Under the pieces are notes generated by a model. It made no database searches. It was given only the letters and a program-made list of their open reading frames with translations, and had not been told where the DNA came from. Source: Oleispira sp036960605 (GTDB taxonomy: Bacteria > Pseudomonadota > Gammaproteobacteria > Pseudomonadales > Oceanobacteraceae). Taken from it: DNA of 64,000 nucleotides. The stretch is from NCBI GenBank assembly GCA_036960605.1, contig JBALXI010000003.1, positions 62,001 to 126,000 of the forward strand, written 5' to 3'. Both the position numbers and the translations under genes were made by a program. How positions within the stretch are numbered: the first letter of the stretch is position 1; every line of letters begins with the position of its first letter. This document shows, one piece after another, positions 17,915-27,599 of this stretch.

Positions 17915-20900
17915 CTAAAACGCCTTTAAAAAATTAAGCTGTACAATACTTCGTTGATAATAGTTATCACCATCCGCTTGCACATCCGCATACAACCAAG
18001 AAAAATCGAGTGAGCTTGAATGATCAAAGCCATAATTAGCACCGAGAACAAAGGTTTGGGTCAGCGCATTCAAGCGATAACTTATCCAATTACCACAATA
18101 AGAATCATTAAAAACTTGGTCCCACTCAATGTCCTTCGATACTAATAATAAGGGATATACTGAAGTTGCGATTAAGCCATTACAGTACTGACTCTGTACA
18201 GTAGAAACCGTATCACCTTTAATATAGCTATAACTTGAATAAAGTGAAAAATTATCCGCCCAAGCATAATCTACATGCGCAAATACTCGATATTGAGTTA
18301 GATCAAAGACTCGACTTTCGCTATCTCTTACTTTGTACTCTGCGCCTACTGAGCCACTAATCATCGTGGTTAAACGCGCGCTAACCATCGCTTGCTGCGT
18401 GTAAAAGGTACTATTTCTTTGCTGTGCTTTACTATCCCATACTTTGATATCACTAAAAACTTGATACCAAGGGGAATTATAAGAAAAGCTATTTTGCCAT
18501 CTATAAACAAGTCGCCCTGAAAATTCGTTGCGCCCAAGTTGATCGCTGAACTGATAAACTTGATGCCCTGCCTGGACCTCGAGAGAAAGACTTTTATTAA
18601 AACTAATGTCATAGTCCATAATAAATCGAGCATCAACATGTGCAAAACGATCGGCGATAATATCGACCGTATTTTCAGCGCGCGATACGTTATCATCATG
18701 ACCTGCTGTTGCAGAGAGTAACGTTTGCGTTTCTATTTCAGCCCCTTGCGCTCTGTAACTAACACAGAGCAGTAATAAAAATATAAAGCCAATCGATACC
18801 GCACCTGCGCCTTGGTTTGAGCTGGGTTCAGTCAGATTTTGTTGTGGGTTTATTTCAAAAAAAGAATCCATAACAACCGCACCGGGGTCTGTTACCACAC
18901 CATTAATACTGCCATCACTATCATTTATGCCGCCATCAGCAATCGATAATAACAAGCACTGGGTAAAAGGAACTAATCCAATGCGGTAGTGGTCACTGGC
19001 CGTATCCGGACAAATACCCTCCTGCTTAAAGGCCGTAGCAAGGTAGTCCCCTGCACGGGTATCAAATGCATACCAGCGATTACCGTCATACTTCCAATAC
19101 TCAGCATTAATGGGAATAGCCGTAGCCAAAGGTATTACAATTTTCACTTGTGGTTGCAGTGCGCTAATGCCATGTATTTCAAAATCAAAAATCTCACCAA
19201 TAATATTTTTTTCTTCTTCACTATCAATAAGGTTTAATTCACTGCCTGCTAAACCCACGCCTGCCTTGCCGTACTCTATTGCTATCTGGCCTACTTTTAA
19301 TGTCAGCCCATTTTCTGTCACTAACAATTGATTAGCCGTTTCAAAAAGATCATTACTCAATAAATTCTTATGCATATATTGCACATCATTAATCGGGTCT
19401 AAATAATCCTGAATACCATCACCATCGGTATCGGCTAAGCCCTCTAAATCATCAGTAATCCCATCGTCATCACTATCTTCACTGGTCAGAATAGGCGCTT
19501 GCGCTTCAATTCGAAAAGCAAGGTTTTTAACATTTTGAAAGTCACCGTCAGTCACCGACAACTGTATGTTATAAAATCCTACAGAAAATTCACTGGCATC
19601 AAAGATATAATTAAAAACATCCTCTGATAAATTGAAGAATCCTGTCGAGGTTGTGGAGGTGGCCGTCCAAGTCATCGCTAACTCATCACCATTAATATCC
19701 TCAACATTTGCGGTAAGCGTAAAGTCACCTTGATCTTGATAAATGACTTGACTAAATAATGAATTTTGCGTCAGCTTTAATTCAACGGCAGGAGCGACAT
19801 TAGTAATCATAAGATCGACTTGATAACTTAGGTCTTCGTCGAGATGTACTGAGTCATCGCTTTGCTGCAAATTAATAATAATACTTTTATTACTGGCTAA
19901 ATTTTCATTGGCTAAAGTGTTAAATACTATTTCGCCCTGCTCACCGTCATTAATAATTATCTGCCCAGTCAATAAATTATGATCCTGATCGGTCGCCGTT
20001 CCCGATACATCAAAATCAATCACCACAGGATAATCAATCGCGGCTCCCGAGAGACTCAGAGGGATTGTCACCGCTTGATTTGGAATGACTTGTTGATAAC
20101 CAGAGAATCGAACTAAAGGAAGAATGCTCACCTGTTGCTCTACTTGCGCCGTATTGCCTTGAGTATCTTGTGCTTGCCAAATAACAACATGCTTACCTGG
20201 GCGAAAAGGACCCATAGTATTGGCACTCAATTCTACCAAGCCATCCTTACTATCGACAGCACTCGCCAATAATTCAACAGACGTAAGATAGTCATTACTA
20301 ATCTTTGTTAAGTCGCCATTGGTGGTAATTTCGGGTGGCACATTATCAAGCAGAATAGCTTGGCATTCGCTATTGGCGACACTGCTATCCCCTTGATTAA
20401 ATAAGCCAAGACACTGCTGATATTCAGCCGCATTATTAAGACCATCACCGTCAGTATCGAGCAGGGCATCAGCAGCGTTAAAAGGATCCAAACTATTGGC
20501 TAACTCGATGTCATCAGGAATCGTATCGTTATCGTCATCACTATCACAAAGATCACCTAAGCCGTCTTGATCAAAATCGGCTTGATTAGCATTGGCGACC
20601 TGCACACAATTGTCATCATAATCAGCAATTAAATCGTCATCACTATCAAATAAAGAGACTTGAACTTGGAGGTTTAACACTGCACTACTGGCATTGTTTT
20701 CGCCGCCATCGGCCAAACTCACCTGGATATTATAAGTTCCCGAGTCTCCTTCACCGGTGGTCCAATCTAGCTGCCCTGTTGCACTTAATATCATTCCGTT
20801 AGGGCTACTGACTAAAGACCACAATAAATCACTGCCGTTATTATCATCATCAGGATCGCTATAAAAAGCACCTAAATTGAGCGATAAGGTCGCTAGTTCA

Positions 20901-22585
20901 GCAATCTGTTGAACACTGATCAATCTGAATATCGGCGCATCATTAATCGGCGTAACGGTAATGGAAAATGTTTCTAGCGCGGCAAGCGCTTCATTTTCTC
21001 CGTCATCCGTCACGGTAAGCTGAATATTATTCGCATCGCCCTGACCTTCTACAGGCGTCCAACTAATCACCCCTGTAGTCGATACGTCCATACCATCGGG
21101 TTTGTTGGCTAAAGCAAAGTGAATATCCGTGCCGTTATTGGCGTCATCAATATCCAATACCCCTACGCTGTATTGATATGCGATATCTTCAGTCGCAATG
21201 GTCGGGGCCGACGTGATAATGCTCGGTGAAGTATTCACATCAGTAACGGTTATCGTGAACGCTTGAGTCGCGGCAGCGGCACTATTTTCTCCACCATCGT
21301 TCACTGTTACTGTAATTAATCCGGAGCTCAAAATGCCATTAGCTGGGGTCCAAGTTAATAATCCTGACGTGCTGATATTCATATCCCCCGTCTTAGGTGA
21401 TACGTCATAGCTCAGTTCAGCACCCGCATCGTCAGGATCAACTACAACCAACTGATAACGGTACAGTGAACTTTCTATCGCCGAGGTTGAGGGGGTGGAA
21501 CTGATCGAAGGCGCATCATTGATCACATCCACGGCGATGGTGAAGGTTTCACTAGCCGCTACTGCGCCATCGGCACCGGTAAGATTCAATGCATAATCAT
21601 GCGCCCGCACAGTCACTAAACCCGAACTAACGATACCTTCTAAAGCCGTCCAACTAATAAGCCCTGAGGTATCATTAATGCTCATACCAATCGGCTGATT
21701 CGCTAAACTATAACGAATGCTATCCCCTTCATCGTCAACCGCACTTACATCATATGTATACGGGATATCCTCAGTAGCATTAGCAGGATTAAATGGCGTG
21801 CTCTGAAAAACAGGCGCGGTATTACACGCAAGAGTCTCTTCCTCTTGCCAACCTCCGCTCGAGGTAAAAGAGGTATTACTGGCGGTGACTCGATAGTGAT
21901 AGATAGCACCACAATTTAGCGAACTTAATTGTTGCGATATTGATGTCGTGCCGACGCCACCACCACTGCCATCGACATATTGAGTGGCGGAGCTGAAGCT
22001 TGGCGTCGCAGTTAACCCATATTCAATGACATAGGCCGTGGCATCGATACCACTATCATCGACATTGGCGTATACGGTAAATTGAGCTGAATCATTCGAG
22101 GTTTTGAAAACGTTTGTCTTGCCCGTGATAGAAGTTGAAGTGGTCGCCGTGGGGCTATCGACATCTACTGCGAGGTTTACTTTCCATGCGGCTAATAAAG
22201 CCTTCTCTACGCTACTAATTTGGCTGTTAGCACTCTCCGGCATGAAACCACCCGCATCAACCGCTAGCGATGTCCTTTCAATCATACGCTGCACGGCATC
22301 CGTCTTTATACCCGCATGGGTGGCGGTAGCATAGGCAGAGAAAGCGGTATAGCTCTCCGTAAAGTTTGGCCCAGTGCCGCCCTCATAATGACAGCCACTG
22401 CAGGCGGCGACTGAATTGGAAATTAAGAGTTTTAGCCTGATACCATTGCTGCCGCTATAGGTGGTGGCGGCTGATACGGAGAATGCCGTTGATAGTATTA
22501 CCATAAACCCTAATATCAGGCACAGCGTTGTACCTACCCTGCGATTGGCAATCTTAAATTGAGACCTTGTTAAATAGACAGCCAC
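17915..22585 (-). CDS. Giant secreted protein: cytochrome-like/Ig repeats/TSP3/anchor-U fused to a beta-barrel
   Basis: This 1556-residue protein, in order, has: a signal peptide (cleavage near VSAA, ~40); a single CxxCH (CSGCH, 62-66) in a short cytochrome-like domain; an Ig/fibronectin-like stretch; four tandem Ig/cadherin-like (He_PIG-type) repeats (~258-635); thrombospondin-3-type Asp-rich calcium repeats (~648-715 and ~1040-1060); a HYR-like domain (~745-825); a choice-of-anchor-U-like domain (~1088-1240); a Gly-rich hydrophobic helix resembling a GlyGly-CTERM signal (~1250-1275); and a ~280-residue barrel-like region ending in F. The hydrophobic helix also resembles a signal peptide (RAQG before AEIE). 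It looks like two secreted proteins fused in frame. Function is unknown; surface-anchored redox or adhesion is inferred. Confidence 0.75.
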   Translation of the reverse strand: MAVYLTRSQFKIANRRVGTTLCLILGFMVILSTAFSVSAATTYSGSNGIRLKLLISNSVAACSGCHYEGGTGPNFTESYTAFSAYATATHAGIKTDAVQRMIERTSLAVDAGGFMPESANSQISSVEKALLAAWKVNLAVDVDSPTATTSTSITGKTNVFKTSNDSAQFTVYANVDDSGIDATAYVIEYGLTATPSFSSATQYVDGSGGGVGTTSISQQLSSLNCGAIYHYRVTASNTSFTSSGGWQEEETLACNTAPVFQSTPFNPANATEDIPYTYDVSAVDDEGDSIRYSLANQPIGMSINDTSGLISWTALEGIVSSGLVTVRAHDYALNLTGADGAVAASETFTIAVDVINDAPSISSTPSTSAIESSLYRYQLVVVDPDDAGAELSYDVSPKTGDMNISTSGLLTWTPANGILSSGLITVTVNDGGENSAAAATQAFTITVTDVNTSPSIITSAPTIATEDIAYQYSVGVLDIDDANNGTDIHFALANKPDGMDVSTTGVISWTPVEGQGDANNIQLTVTDDGENEALAALETFSITVTPINDAPIFRLISVQQIAELATLSLNLGAFYSDPDDDNNGSDLLWSLVSSPNGMILSATGQLDWTTGEGDSGTYNIQVSLADGGENNASSAVLNLQVQVSLFDSDDDLIADYDDNCVQVANANQADFDQDGLGDLCDSDDDNDTIPDDIELANSLDPFNAADALLDTDGDGLNNAAEYQQCLGLFNQGDSSVANSECQAILLDNVPPEITTNGDLTKISNDYLTSVELLASAVDSKDGLVELSANTMGPFRPGKHVVIWQAQDTQGNTAQVEQQVSILPLVRFSGYQQVIPNQAVTIPLSLSGAAIDYPVVIDFDVSGTATDQDHNLLTGQIIINDGEQGEIVFNTLANENLASNKSIIINLQQSDDSVHLDEDLSYQVDLMITNVAPAVELKLTQNSLFSQVIYQDQGDFTLTANVEDINGDELAMTWTATSTTSTGFFNLSEDVFNYIFDASEFSVGFYNIQLSVTDGDFQNVKNLAFRIEAQAPILTSEDSDDDGITDDLEGLADTDGDGIQDYLDPINDVQYMHKNLLSNDLFETANQLLVTENGLTLKVGQIAIEYGKAGVGLAGSELNLIDSEEEKNIIGEIFDFEIHGISALQPQVKIVIPLATAIPINAEYWKYDGNRWYAFDTRAGDYLATAFKQEGICPDTASDHYRIGLVPFTQCLLLSIADGGINDSDGSINGVVTDPGAVVMDSFFEINPQQNLTEPSSNQGAGAVSIGFIFLLLLCVSYRAQGAEIETQTLLSATAGHDDNVSRAENTVDIIADRFAHVDARFIMDYDISFNKSLSLEVQAGHQVYQFSDQLGRNEFSGRLVYRWQNSFSYNSPWYQVFSDIKVWDSKAQQRNSTFYTQQAMVSARLTTMISGSVGAEYKVRDSESRVFDLTQYRVFAHVDYAWADNFSLYSSYSYIKGDTVSTVQSQYCNGLIATSVYPLLLVSKDIEWDQVFNDSYCGNWISYRLNALTQTFVLGANYGFDHSSSLDFSWLYADVQADGDNYYQRSIVQLNFLKAF

Positions 22586-22757
22586 CAGCCAGATACCTCA
22601 AAGCAATACCGTTCCATTAAGTGTATACCTTCCTCTAGGCCACATTCTTCATCCACCCCTTGTTTAAAGAACAATTTTGCATATCAACTGGATAAATAAT
22701 CTAACCTAGGTCTAAAGTTTAAGTACGCTGCCCCCAGAATTTAAAGTCGGTACCCCT
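22586..22757. promoter_or_regulatory. Divergent promoter region
   Basis: These 172 bp separate the divergent starts of the giant fusion gene and the fecR-like gene and must hold both promoters. I see no convincing operator palindrome. Confidence 0.45.
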
Positions 22758-23501
22758 ATGAATAATGTCATGAATAACTCCGCTCATAATAAAACGCGCC
22801 GCTTATTTCTTAATAGCGTCTATCACTCAGGCATCGCCATTGCCATTGCTCGCTTTGGCTTAATCAGCCCGATGGCCCAAGTCTTTGGTGACGTGCCGAA
22901 AGAACTAAAAAACGATGAATCAATTTTCGAACTGCAAGGCGAGGTTTTGGTTGATGGCCAGCAAGCCAATATGTCAACGCAGATCAAAGCTAATTCCCTA
23001 ATCAAAACCGGCAGTAATAGTTTTATCATTTTCCGGGTGGGAAAGGACGCACATATTTTGCGTGAAAATAGTCACATGCAGTTAGAAGGGGCGAATGCAT
23101 TGGAAGCGGGTCTGCATTTAATCACCGGAAAACTATTATCGGTTTTTGGTCAGCGTGAAGCGGGTAAGAAGCACAGTTTACGAACGTCTACCGCCACCAT
23201 TGGGATTCGCGGTACTGGGGTCTACGCAGAATCATCACCCGATAAAAGCTATCTTTGTACTTGCTATGGCAGCACCCATATTCAATCAAGTATCGATCCT
23301 GAGCAATCCGAAATAGTAACGACGACACATCATGACTCGCCGCGTTTCATTTTGAAGGATCCCCAGCAAGGCCAACTCATCATTCCCGCTCCGGTGTTTA
23401 ATCATACCGATGAAGAGCTGGCATTAATTGAAGCGATTGTAGGCCGTGACTCTCCCATATCAGCCATTCAAGGATACAAACGCCCCCGCAGAGGCTATTA
23501 A
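22758..23501 (+). CDS. FecR-domain protein with Tat signal
   Basis: This 247-residue protein begins with a twin-arginine signal (KTRRLFLNS) and a hydrophobic stretch. It continues with a FecR-type beta-rich domain (GEVLVDGQQANMSTQIKANSLIKTGSNSFIIFRVGKDA, read in two halves) and TSTATIGIRGTGVYAE, the classic FecR-domain GIRGTG motif. CTC in LCTCYGS is notable. These periplasmic proteins often accompany CHASE2 cyclases, possibly as the sensor ligand. The cyclase gene starts 3 bp after its stop, so they are translationally coupled. There is no sigma factor nearby, so it is not a FecIR anti-sigma system. Confidence 0.82.
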   Translation: MNNVMNNSAHNKTRRLFLNSVYHSGIAIAIARFGLISPMAQVFGDVPKELKNDESIFELQGEVLVDGQQANMSTQIKANSLIKTGSNSFIIFRVGKDAHILRENSHMQLEGANALEAGLHLITGKLLSVFGQREAGKKHSLRTSTATIGIRGTGVYAESSPDKSYLCTCYGSTHIQSSIDPEQSEIVTTTHHDSPRFILKDPQQGQLIIPAPVFNHTDEELALIEAIVGRDSPISAIQGYKRPRRGY

Positions 23502-23504
23502 TTC

Positions 23505-25715
23505 ATGAACTTAATACAAGGGTTTGGTAAATCCTTAAAGTGGTTGTTAGGCAGTAGTTTAGTATTGATATTTTTTCTGCAAGGAACGGGCTTAATTAAC
23601 CTGTCGCTATTAACCAGTTTAGAAGGGAATGCTGCTGATCTTCGCCTAAAATCAACGTTACAAGGCGGCATAGATCCGCGTATAGTCATTGTTGATATCG
23701 ATGAAAAGAGCTTAGCAAAATATGGCCAATGGCCATGGAATAGACATTACCTCGCACAACTTATTGATACTCTATTTGATCATTATCACATTCGCGTAAT
23801 GGGTTCAGATTTAGTCTTTGCAGAACCTGCAGGTATTGCGTTTGTACCTTTAGAAAAAGAATTTAAAGTTCGCGATGATGTTTCACCCGCGGCGAAAGAA
23901 GCGTTAGCATTTGAAGCCTTACAAGATGAAGCGTTAGCACAAGCACTCACGGACAGAGCCATAACCTTAGGTATATTTTTTAATCAAACCGTTGATTCAA
24001 AATTAAATATTTTACCCAACCCCATTACCCAGCTTGAAAATGAGACACACCAAGCACTCAGTTTACCTAAGCCCGTCGGTTATACCGCGAATCTTGAACG
24101 CTTTAATCAAGCCAGTCCGCGCAGTGGTTTTTTTGATAACCCCGTCGTCGACCTCGATGGTCGATTTCGTCGAGTGCCCTTATTTCAATCCTATCAAGGT
24201 CAACTTTTTCCTTCTTTAGCGCTGTCTGTTGCACAGCAAGCATTAGACAATCCCGAGCTTGATATCCAAATGGTCTCTCAAGGTGAGTATCTCGCGATCA
24301 CTGGCATACAACTGGGTCATCGTATGATCGCTACGGATAAATCGGGTGCGGTTCACATTCCCTTCCGTGGCCCTGAAGGCAGTTTCCCCTATATTTCTGT
24401 TGCTGATATTCTCAATCATAAAGTTGAGTTAAAAGAGTTAAACGATAAAATAATATTACTCGGCACCTCGGCTCCTGGCCTACTTGATTTACGTTCCACT
24501 CCCGTTGATGAAAGTATGCCGGGGGTTGAAGTTCATGCCAATATTATCGCCGGTATTCTCGACCAAAACATACCACAGCAACCCGCCTATTTAATTGCCG
24601 TACAATCCCTAGGTTATTTACTACTCGGACTTATCTTATTAATTCTTCCGCATTTCTTATCCCCTCTTAATACCTTGATACTGTGCAGTGGTTTAATCAT
24701 TGGCTCGCTGGCGACCAACATACTCCTCTGGCAGCAGGGATTAATGTTTCCCTTAGCAACACCTATTTTATTAATCATCAGTTTTTTTATTTTCCATATG
24801 TCTTGGGGATTTTTTGTTGAGAGTCGGCACAAGCGAGCAATTACCCGTTTGTTTGGCCAATACGTTCCTCCGCAGCTGGTCCTAGAAATGGCGAAGAACC
24901 CAGAACAAATTACCCTTGATGGCCAAAGTAAGGAACTCACCGTTTTATTTGCTGACGTGCGTAACTTCACTAATATTTCAGAAGCTATTTCTCCACAAGA
25001 ACTAACTCACTTGATGAATCAAATTCTTACCCCTATGACCGAAGCCATTTATCGTAATATGGGAACCGTGGATAAATATATGGGTGATGCCATTATGGCT
25101 TTTTGGGGCGCTCCCGTTGAACAGGCAGATCATGCGACAAAAGCGGTATTAAGTGCGCTAGGGATGCAAAAGAAAATAAAGCGTTTAAGTAACCAACTAC
25201 AAGCAAAAGGCTACCCTGAAATTGCCATTGGTATCGGCATCAATACCGGCATTATGAGTGTTGGTAATATGGGATCTCAATATCGTATGGCCTATAGTGT
25301 GATGGGCGATGCCGTTAATTTAGGCTCACGCTTAGAAGGGCTCAGTAAAGTGTATGGTGCCCGCATCATTGTCAGTGAAGCGTGCCAGCGACAAGCGCCC
25401 GATTTTTTATATCGAACCCTCGATAAAGTCCGAGTGAAAGGAAAAAAAGAACCGATACGTATATTAGAACCGATGGCTCGCTTACAACGCAGCTCTATTG
25501 ACGATATTCGTAAAACCGCCTTGTTAAATGAAGCGATAGAGCGCTATTGTGATAAGCAATGGTCAATGGCACTAGCACTGCTCGATAAGATTGACCAATA
25601 TGATGATGACGATTATATAAAAATTACTTTTTTATATCGCCAACGCATTAATGATTTTCAAAGTAATCCTCCTGCTGAAGACTGGGATTGTGTTTTTAAT
25701 TTTACTGAAAAATAA
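23505..25715 (+). CDS. CHASE2-domain adenylate cyclase
   Basis: This 736-residue membrane protein has an N-terminal anchor, a large extracytoplasmic CHASE2 sensory domain (~40-345; DPRIVIVDIDEKSLAKYGQWPWNR), three closely spaced membrane helices (~350-430) and a class III nucleotide cyclase domain (~465-640). Metal-binding Asp residues are in LFADVRNFT and KYMGDAIMAFWG. The purine-specifying Lys (VDKYMGD) and Asp (VMGDAVNLGSR) favour ATP over GTP, so cAMP is the expected product. It is coupled to the FecR-domain gene. The ligand is unknown. Confidence 0.9.
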   Translation: MNLIQGFGKSLKWLLGSSLVLIFFLQGTGLINLSLLTSLEGNAADLRLKSTLQGGIDPRIVIVDIDEKSLAKYGQWPWNRHYLAQLIDTLFDHYHIRVMGSDLVFAEPAGIAFVPLEKEFKVRDDVSPAAKEALAFEALQDEALAQALTDRAITLGIFFNQTVDSKLNILPNPITQLENETHQALSLPKPVGYTANLERFNQASPRSGFFDNPVVDLDGRFRRVPLFQSYQGQLFPSLALSVAQQALDNPELDIQMVSQGEYLAITGIQLGHRMIATDKSGAVHIPFRGPEGSFPYISVADILNHKVELKELNDKIILLGTSAPGLLDLRSTPVDESMPGVEVHANIIAGILDQNIPQQPAYLIAVQSLGYLLLGLILLILPHFLSPLNTLILCSGLIIGSLATNILLWQQGLMFPLATPILLIISFFIFHMSWGFFVESRHKRAITRLFGQYVPPQLVLEMAKNPEQITLDGQSKELTVLFADVRNFTNISEAISPQELTHLMNQILTPMTEAIYRNMGTVDKYMGDAIMAFWGAPVEQADHATKAVLSALGMQKKIKRLSNQLQAKGYPEIAIGIGINTGIMSVGNMGSQYRMAYSVMGDAVNLGSRLEGLSKVYGARIIVSEACQRQAPDFLYRTLDKVRVKGKKEPIRILEPMARLQRSSIDDIRKTALLNEAIERYCDKQWSMALALLDKIDQYDDDDYIKITFLYRQRINDFQSNPPAEDWDCVFNFTEK

Positions 25716-25787
25716 ATAGCAGAAAAAAAACACAAGAAAGAATAAACAAATAAAGCAACAATAAATAATCTAAAATTTGAGGCAGCA

Positions 25788-26414
25788 ATGGAAGCACAAA
25801 CAATTTTGAACTATTGGTTTGGCGAAGACGATTCTGTTAATGATCACTCTCGCCAGCCCCGCAGTGCCCAGCAAATAGCTCAGCAACAAAGTAAGCTTTG
25901 GTGGAGTAAAAATGAAAGCATCGACAATGACATTCGACAACGATTCGAGCCCACATTAAAGGCGCTATTAACCGGACACTATAGTTCTTGGTTCGGTACG
26001 CCCCAAGGGCGCTTAGCCGCCATTATTGTACTCGATCAATTCAGCCGTAATATGTACCGAGAAAATGCCCAAGCGTTTAGCCAAGATAGCCTTGCCTTAC
26101 ATTGGACCTTAGAAGGCATTCGCCAAGGTGATGATAAAAAACTAACGCCATTGCAACGTGTTTTTTTCTATCTGCCGCTGGAACATTGTGAGCAGTTGAA
26201 TATGCAAAACTTAGCCATCGAAAAATTCAGTCAGTTAATGGCCGATGCGCCTGCTAGCTTTACCGACCTTGCCACAGGGTTTGTTGATTATGCCCACCAG
26301 CACCAAGAAGTCATCGCCCGCTTTGCACGCTTTCCGCATAGAAATGCTTTACTGAATAGGATCTCAACAGAGCCAGAAAAAGAATACTTGGCCCAACCCG
26401 GTGCTGGCTTTTAG
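25788..26414 (+). CDS. DUF924 family protein
   Basis: This 208-residue soluble protein has hallmark DUF924 segments: ILNYWFGE at the start, KLWWSKNESIDNDIRQRF, GRLAAIIVLDQFSRNMYR, RVFFYLPLEHCE and RFGRFPHRN-like RFARFPHRN. The family is alpha-helical, TPR-like in structure and of unknown function. GAGG precedes the ATG by 7 nt. It has no obvious functional tie to its neighbours. Confidence 0.9.
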   Translation: MEAQTILNYWFGEDDSVNDHSRQPRSAQQIAQQQSKLWWSKNESIDNDIRQRFEPTLKALLTGHYSSWFGTPQGRLAAIIVLDQFSRNMYRENAQAFSQDSLALHWTLEGIRQGDDKKLTPLQRVFFYLPLEHCEQLNMQNLAIEKFSQLMADAPASFTDLATGFVDYAHQHQEVIARFARFPHRNALLNRISTEPEKEYLAQPGAGF

Positions 26415-26504
26415 TAATGGCGCTTTACTATATTCCTTTATTGGAATATAGTAATTTACATAGTACTTTAAATCGTTATCCTAACAACATTCGAGAGCCC
26501 TACT

Positions 26505-27599
26505 ATGTTAGCCAATATTCTACCGCTAATCATTACCGCTATGGTCTTGAGCCTAACCTCGCTCAATGCGGCCTCTCAGCCTGAAACATTAGTCACCCAA
26601 CTTGAATCACGACCAAGCTACATCACTCTTGAGGCAAAACTTGAGGCGATTAAGCAAAGTACTGTCTCTGCCCAGACCGCAGGCATCGTCGAGAGTGTTC
26701 ACTTCGATATCAATGATAAGGTCGAAGCTGGGCAAGTCTTGATTCTGATCAATAGCAGCCAGCAACAAGCCTCATTAAGCCAAGCCAAAGCAGCCCTAGC
26801 TCAGGCTCACGCATTGAACAAAGATGCACAAGTGGTATTGCAGCGTCATCGTTCTTTATTGGCTCAAAAAACACTGTCTCAAGGCGAATTTGATAGCAGC
26901 TTAGCCCGAGCAAACAGCTCTCATGCCGCCGTGCTCTCCGCCAAAGCCCAAGTCACACAGGCACAAGAACAAGTATCTTATACACGTATTACCGCTCCCT
27001 ACTCCGGCATTGTTCGCCAGCGTTTTGTGCACATCGGTGAACTCGTCAACCCGGGCCAAGCGGTTATGACGGGTTTTGCTATGCAGCCATTACGCGCGGT
27101 CGTGGATATCCCACAGCATCTGGCAGCGAATCTTTCACAACACGACAAAGCGCAGACTACCGAGCAAGCAGAAACCATTAACATCTTAGCTAATGGTCAA
27201 CGCTACCAAGGCCACCAACTGACCCTATTCCCTTATGCTGATAGTCGTTACAGCAGCATTCGTGCGCGTATTAATCTTGACGTTGGTGATGACTTCAAAG
27301 GCAATACCAAAGGTCTAATTCCCGGTACCTGGGTGCAGGTACAAATACCCAGCGGCATACAGCAAGGCCTTTATTTACCGGCATCAGCCATCCTTCAGCA
27401 AGGAGAAGTTGCGACCATCTACATTAGGAAAAACAATGAATTTAAATTACGCCATGTTCGCCTAGGCCAAATCCAAGCTGATACTCAGGTCCGTATCATG
27501 TCAGGGCTAGAAGCGGGAGAGCAGGTAGCCATTGATGCCATAGCCGCCGCTAAAACCAATACAGCAGTTAACACCGCGGTAACAACGGAGGCGCAATAA
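26505..27599 (+). CDS. RND efflux periplasmic adaptor (membrane fusion protein)
   Basis: This 364-residue HlyD/AcrA-type adaptor bridges the inner-membrane RND pump to an outer-membrane channel. It has an N-terminal signal/anchor, a lipoyl half (QTAGIVESVHFDINDKVEAGQVLILI), a coiled-coil hairpin (~80-145, Ala/Gln-rich), a second lipoyl half (YTRITAPYSGIVRQRFVHIGELVNPG) and beta-barrel/membrane-proximal domains. Its stop overlaps the start of the pump gene by one base (TAATG). No outer-membrane factor is encoded next to it. Confidence 0.9.
   Translation: MLANILPLIITAMVLSLTSLNAASQPETLVTQLESRPSYITLEAKLEAIKQSTVSAQTAGIVESVHFDINDKVEAGQVLILINSSQQQASLSQAKAALAQAHALNKDAQVVLQRHRSLLAQKTLSQGEFDSSLARANSSHAAVLSAKAQVTQAQEQVSYTRITAPYSGIVRQRFVHIGELVNPGQAVMTGFAMQPLRAVVDIPQHLAANLSQHDKAQTTEQAETINILANGQRYQGHQLTLFPYADSRYSSIRARINLDVGDDFKGNTKGLIPGTWVQVQIPSGIQQGLYLPASAILQQGEVATIYIRKNNEFKLRHVRLGQIQADTQVRIMSGLEAGEQVAIDAIAAAKTNTAVNTAVTTEAQ

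Noticed and set aside
18370..18699. 109-codon ORF inside the giant fusion gene
   Set aside because: Alternative frame of the barrel region; composition is not protein-like.
22758..23501. FecR-domain gene as an anti-sigma factor of a FecI system
   Set aside because: No ECF sigma factor or receptor is adjacent; it has a Tat signal and is coupled to a CHASE2 cyclase.
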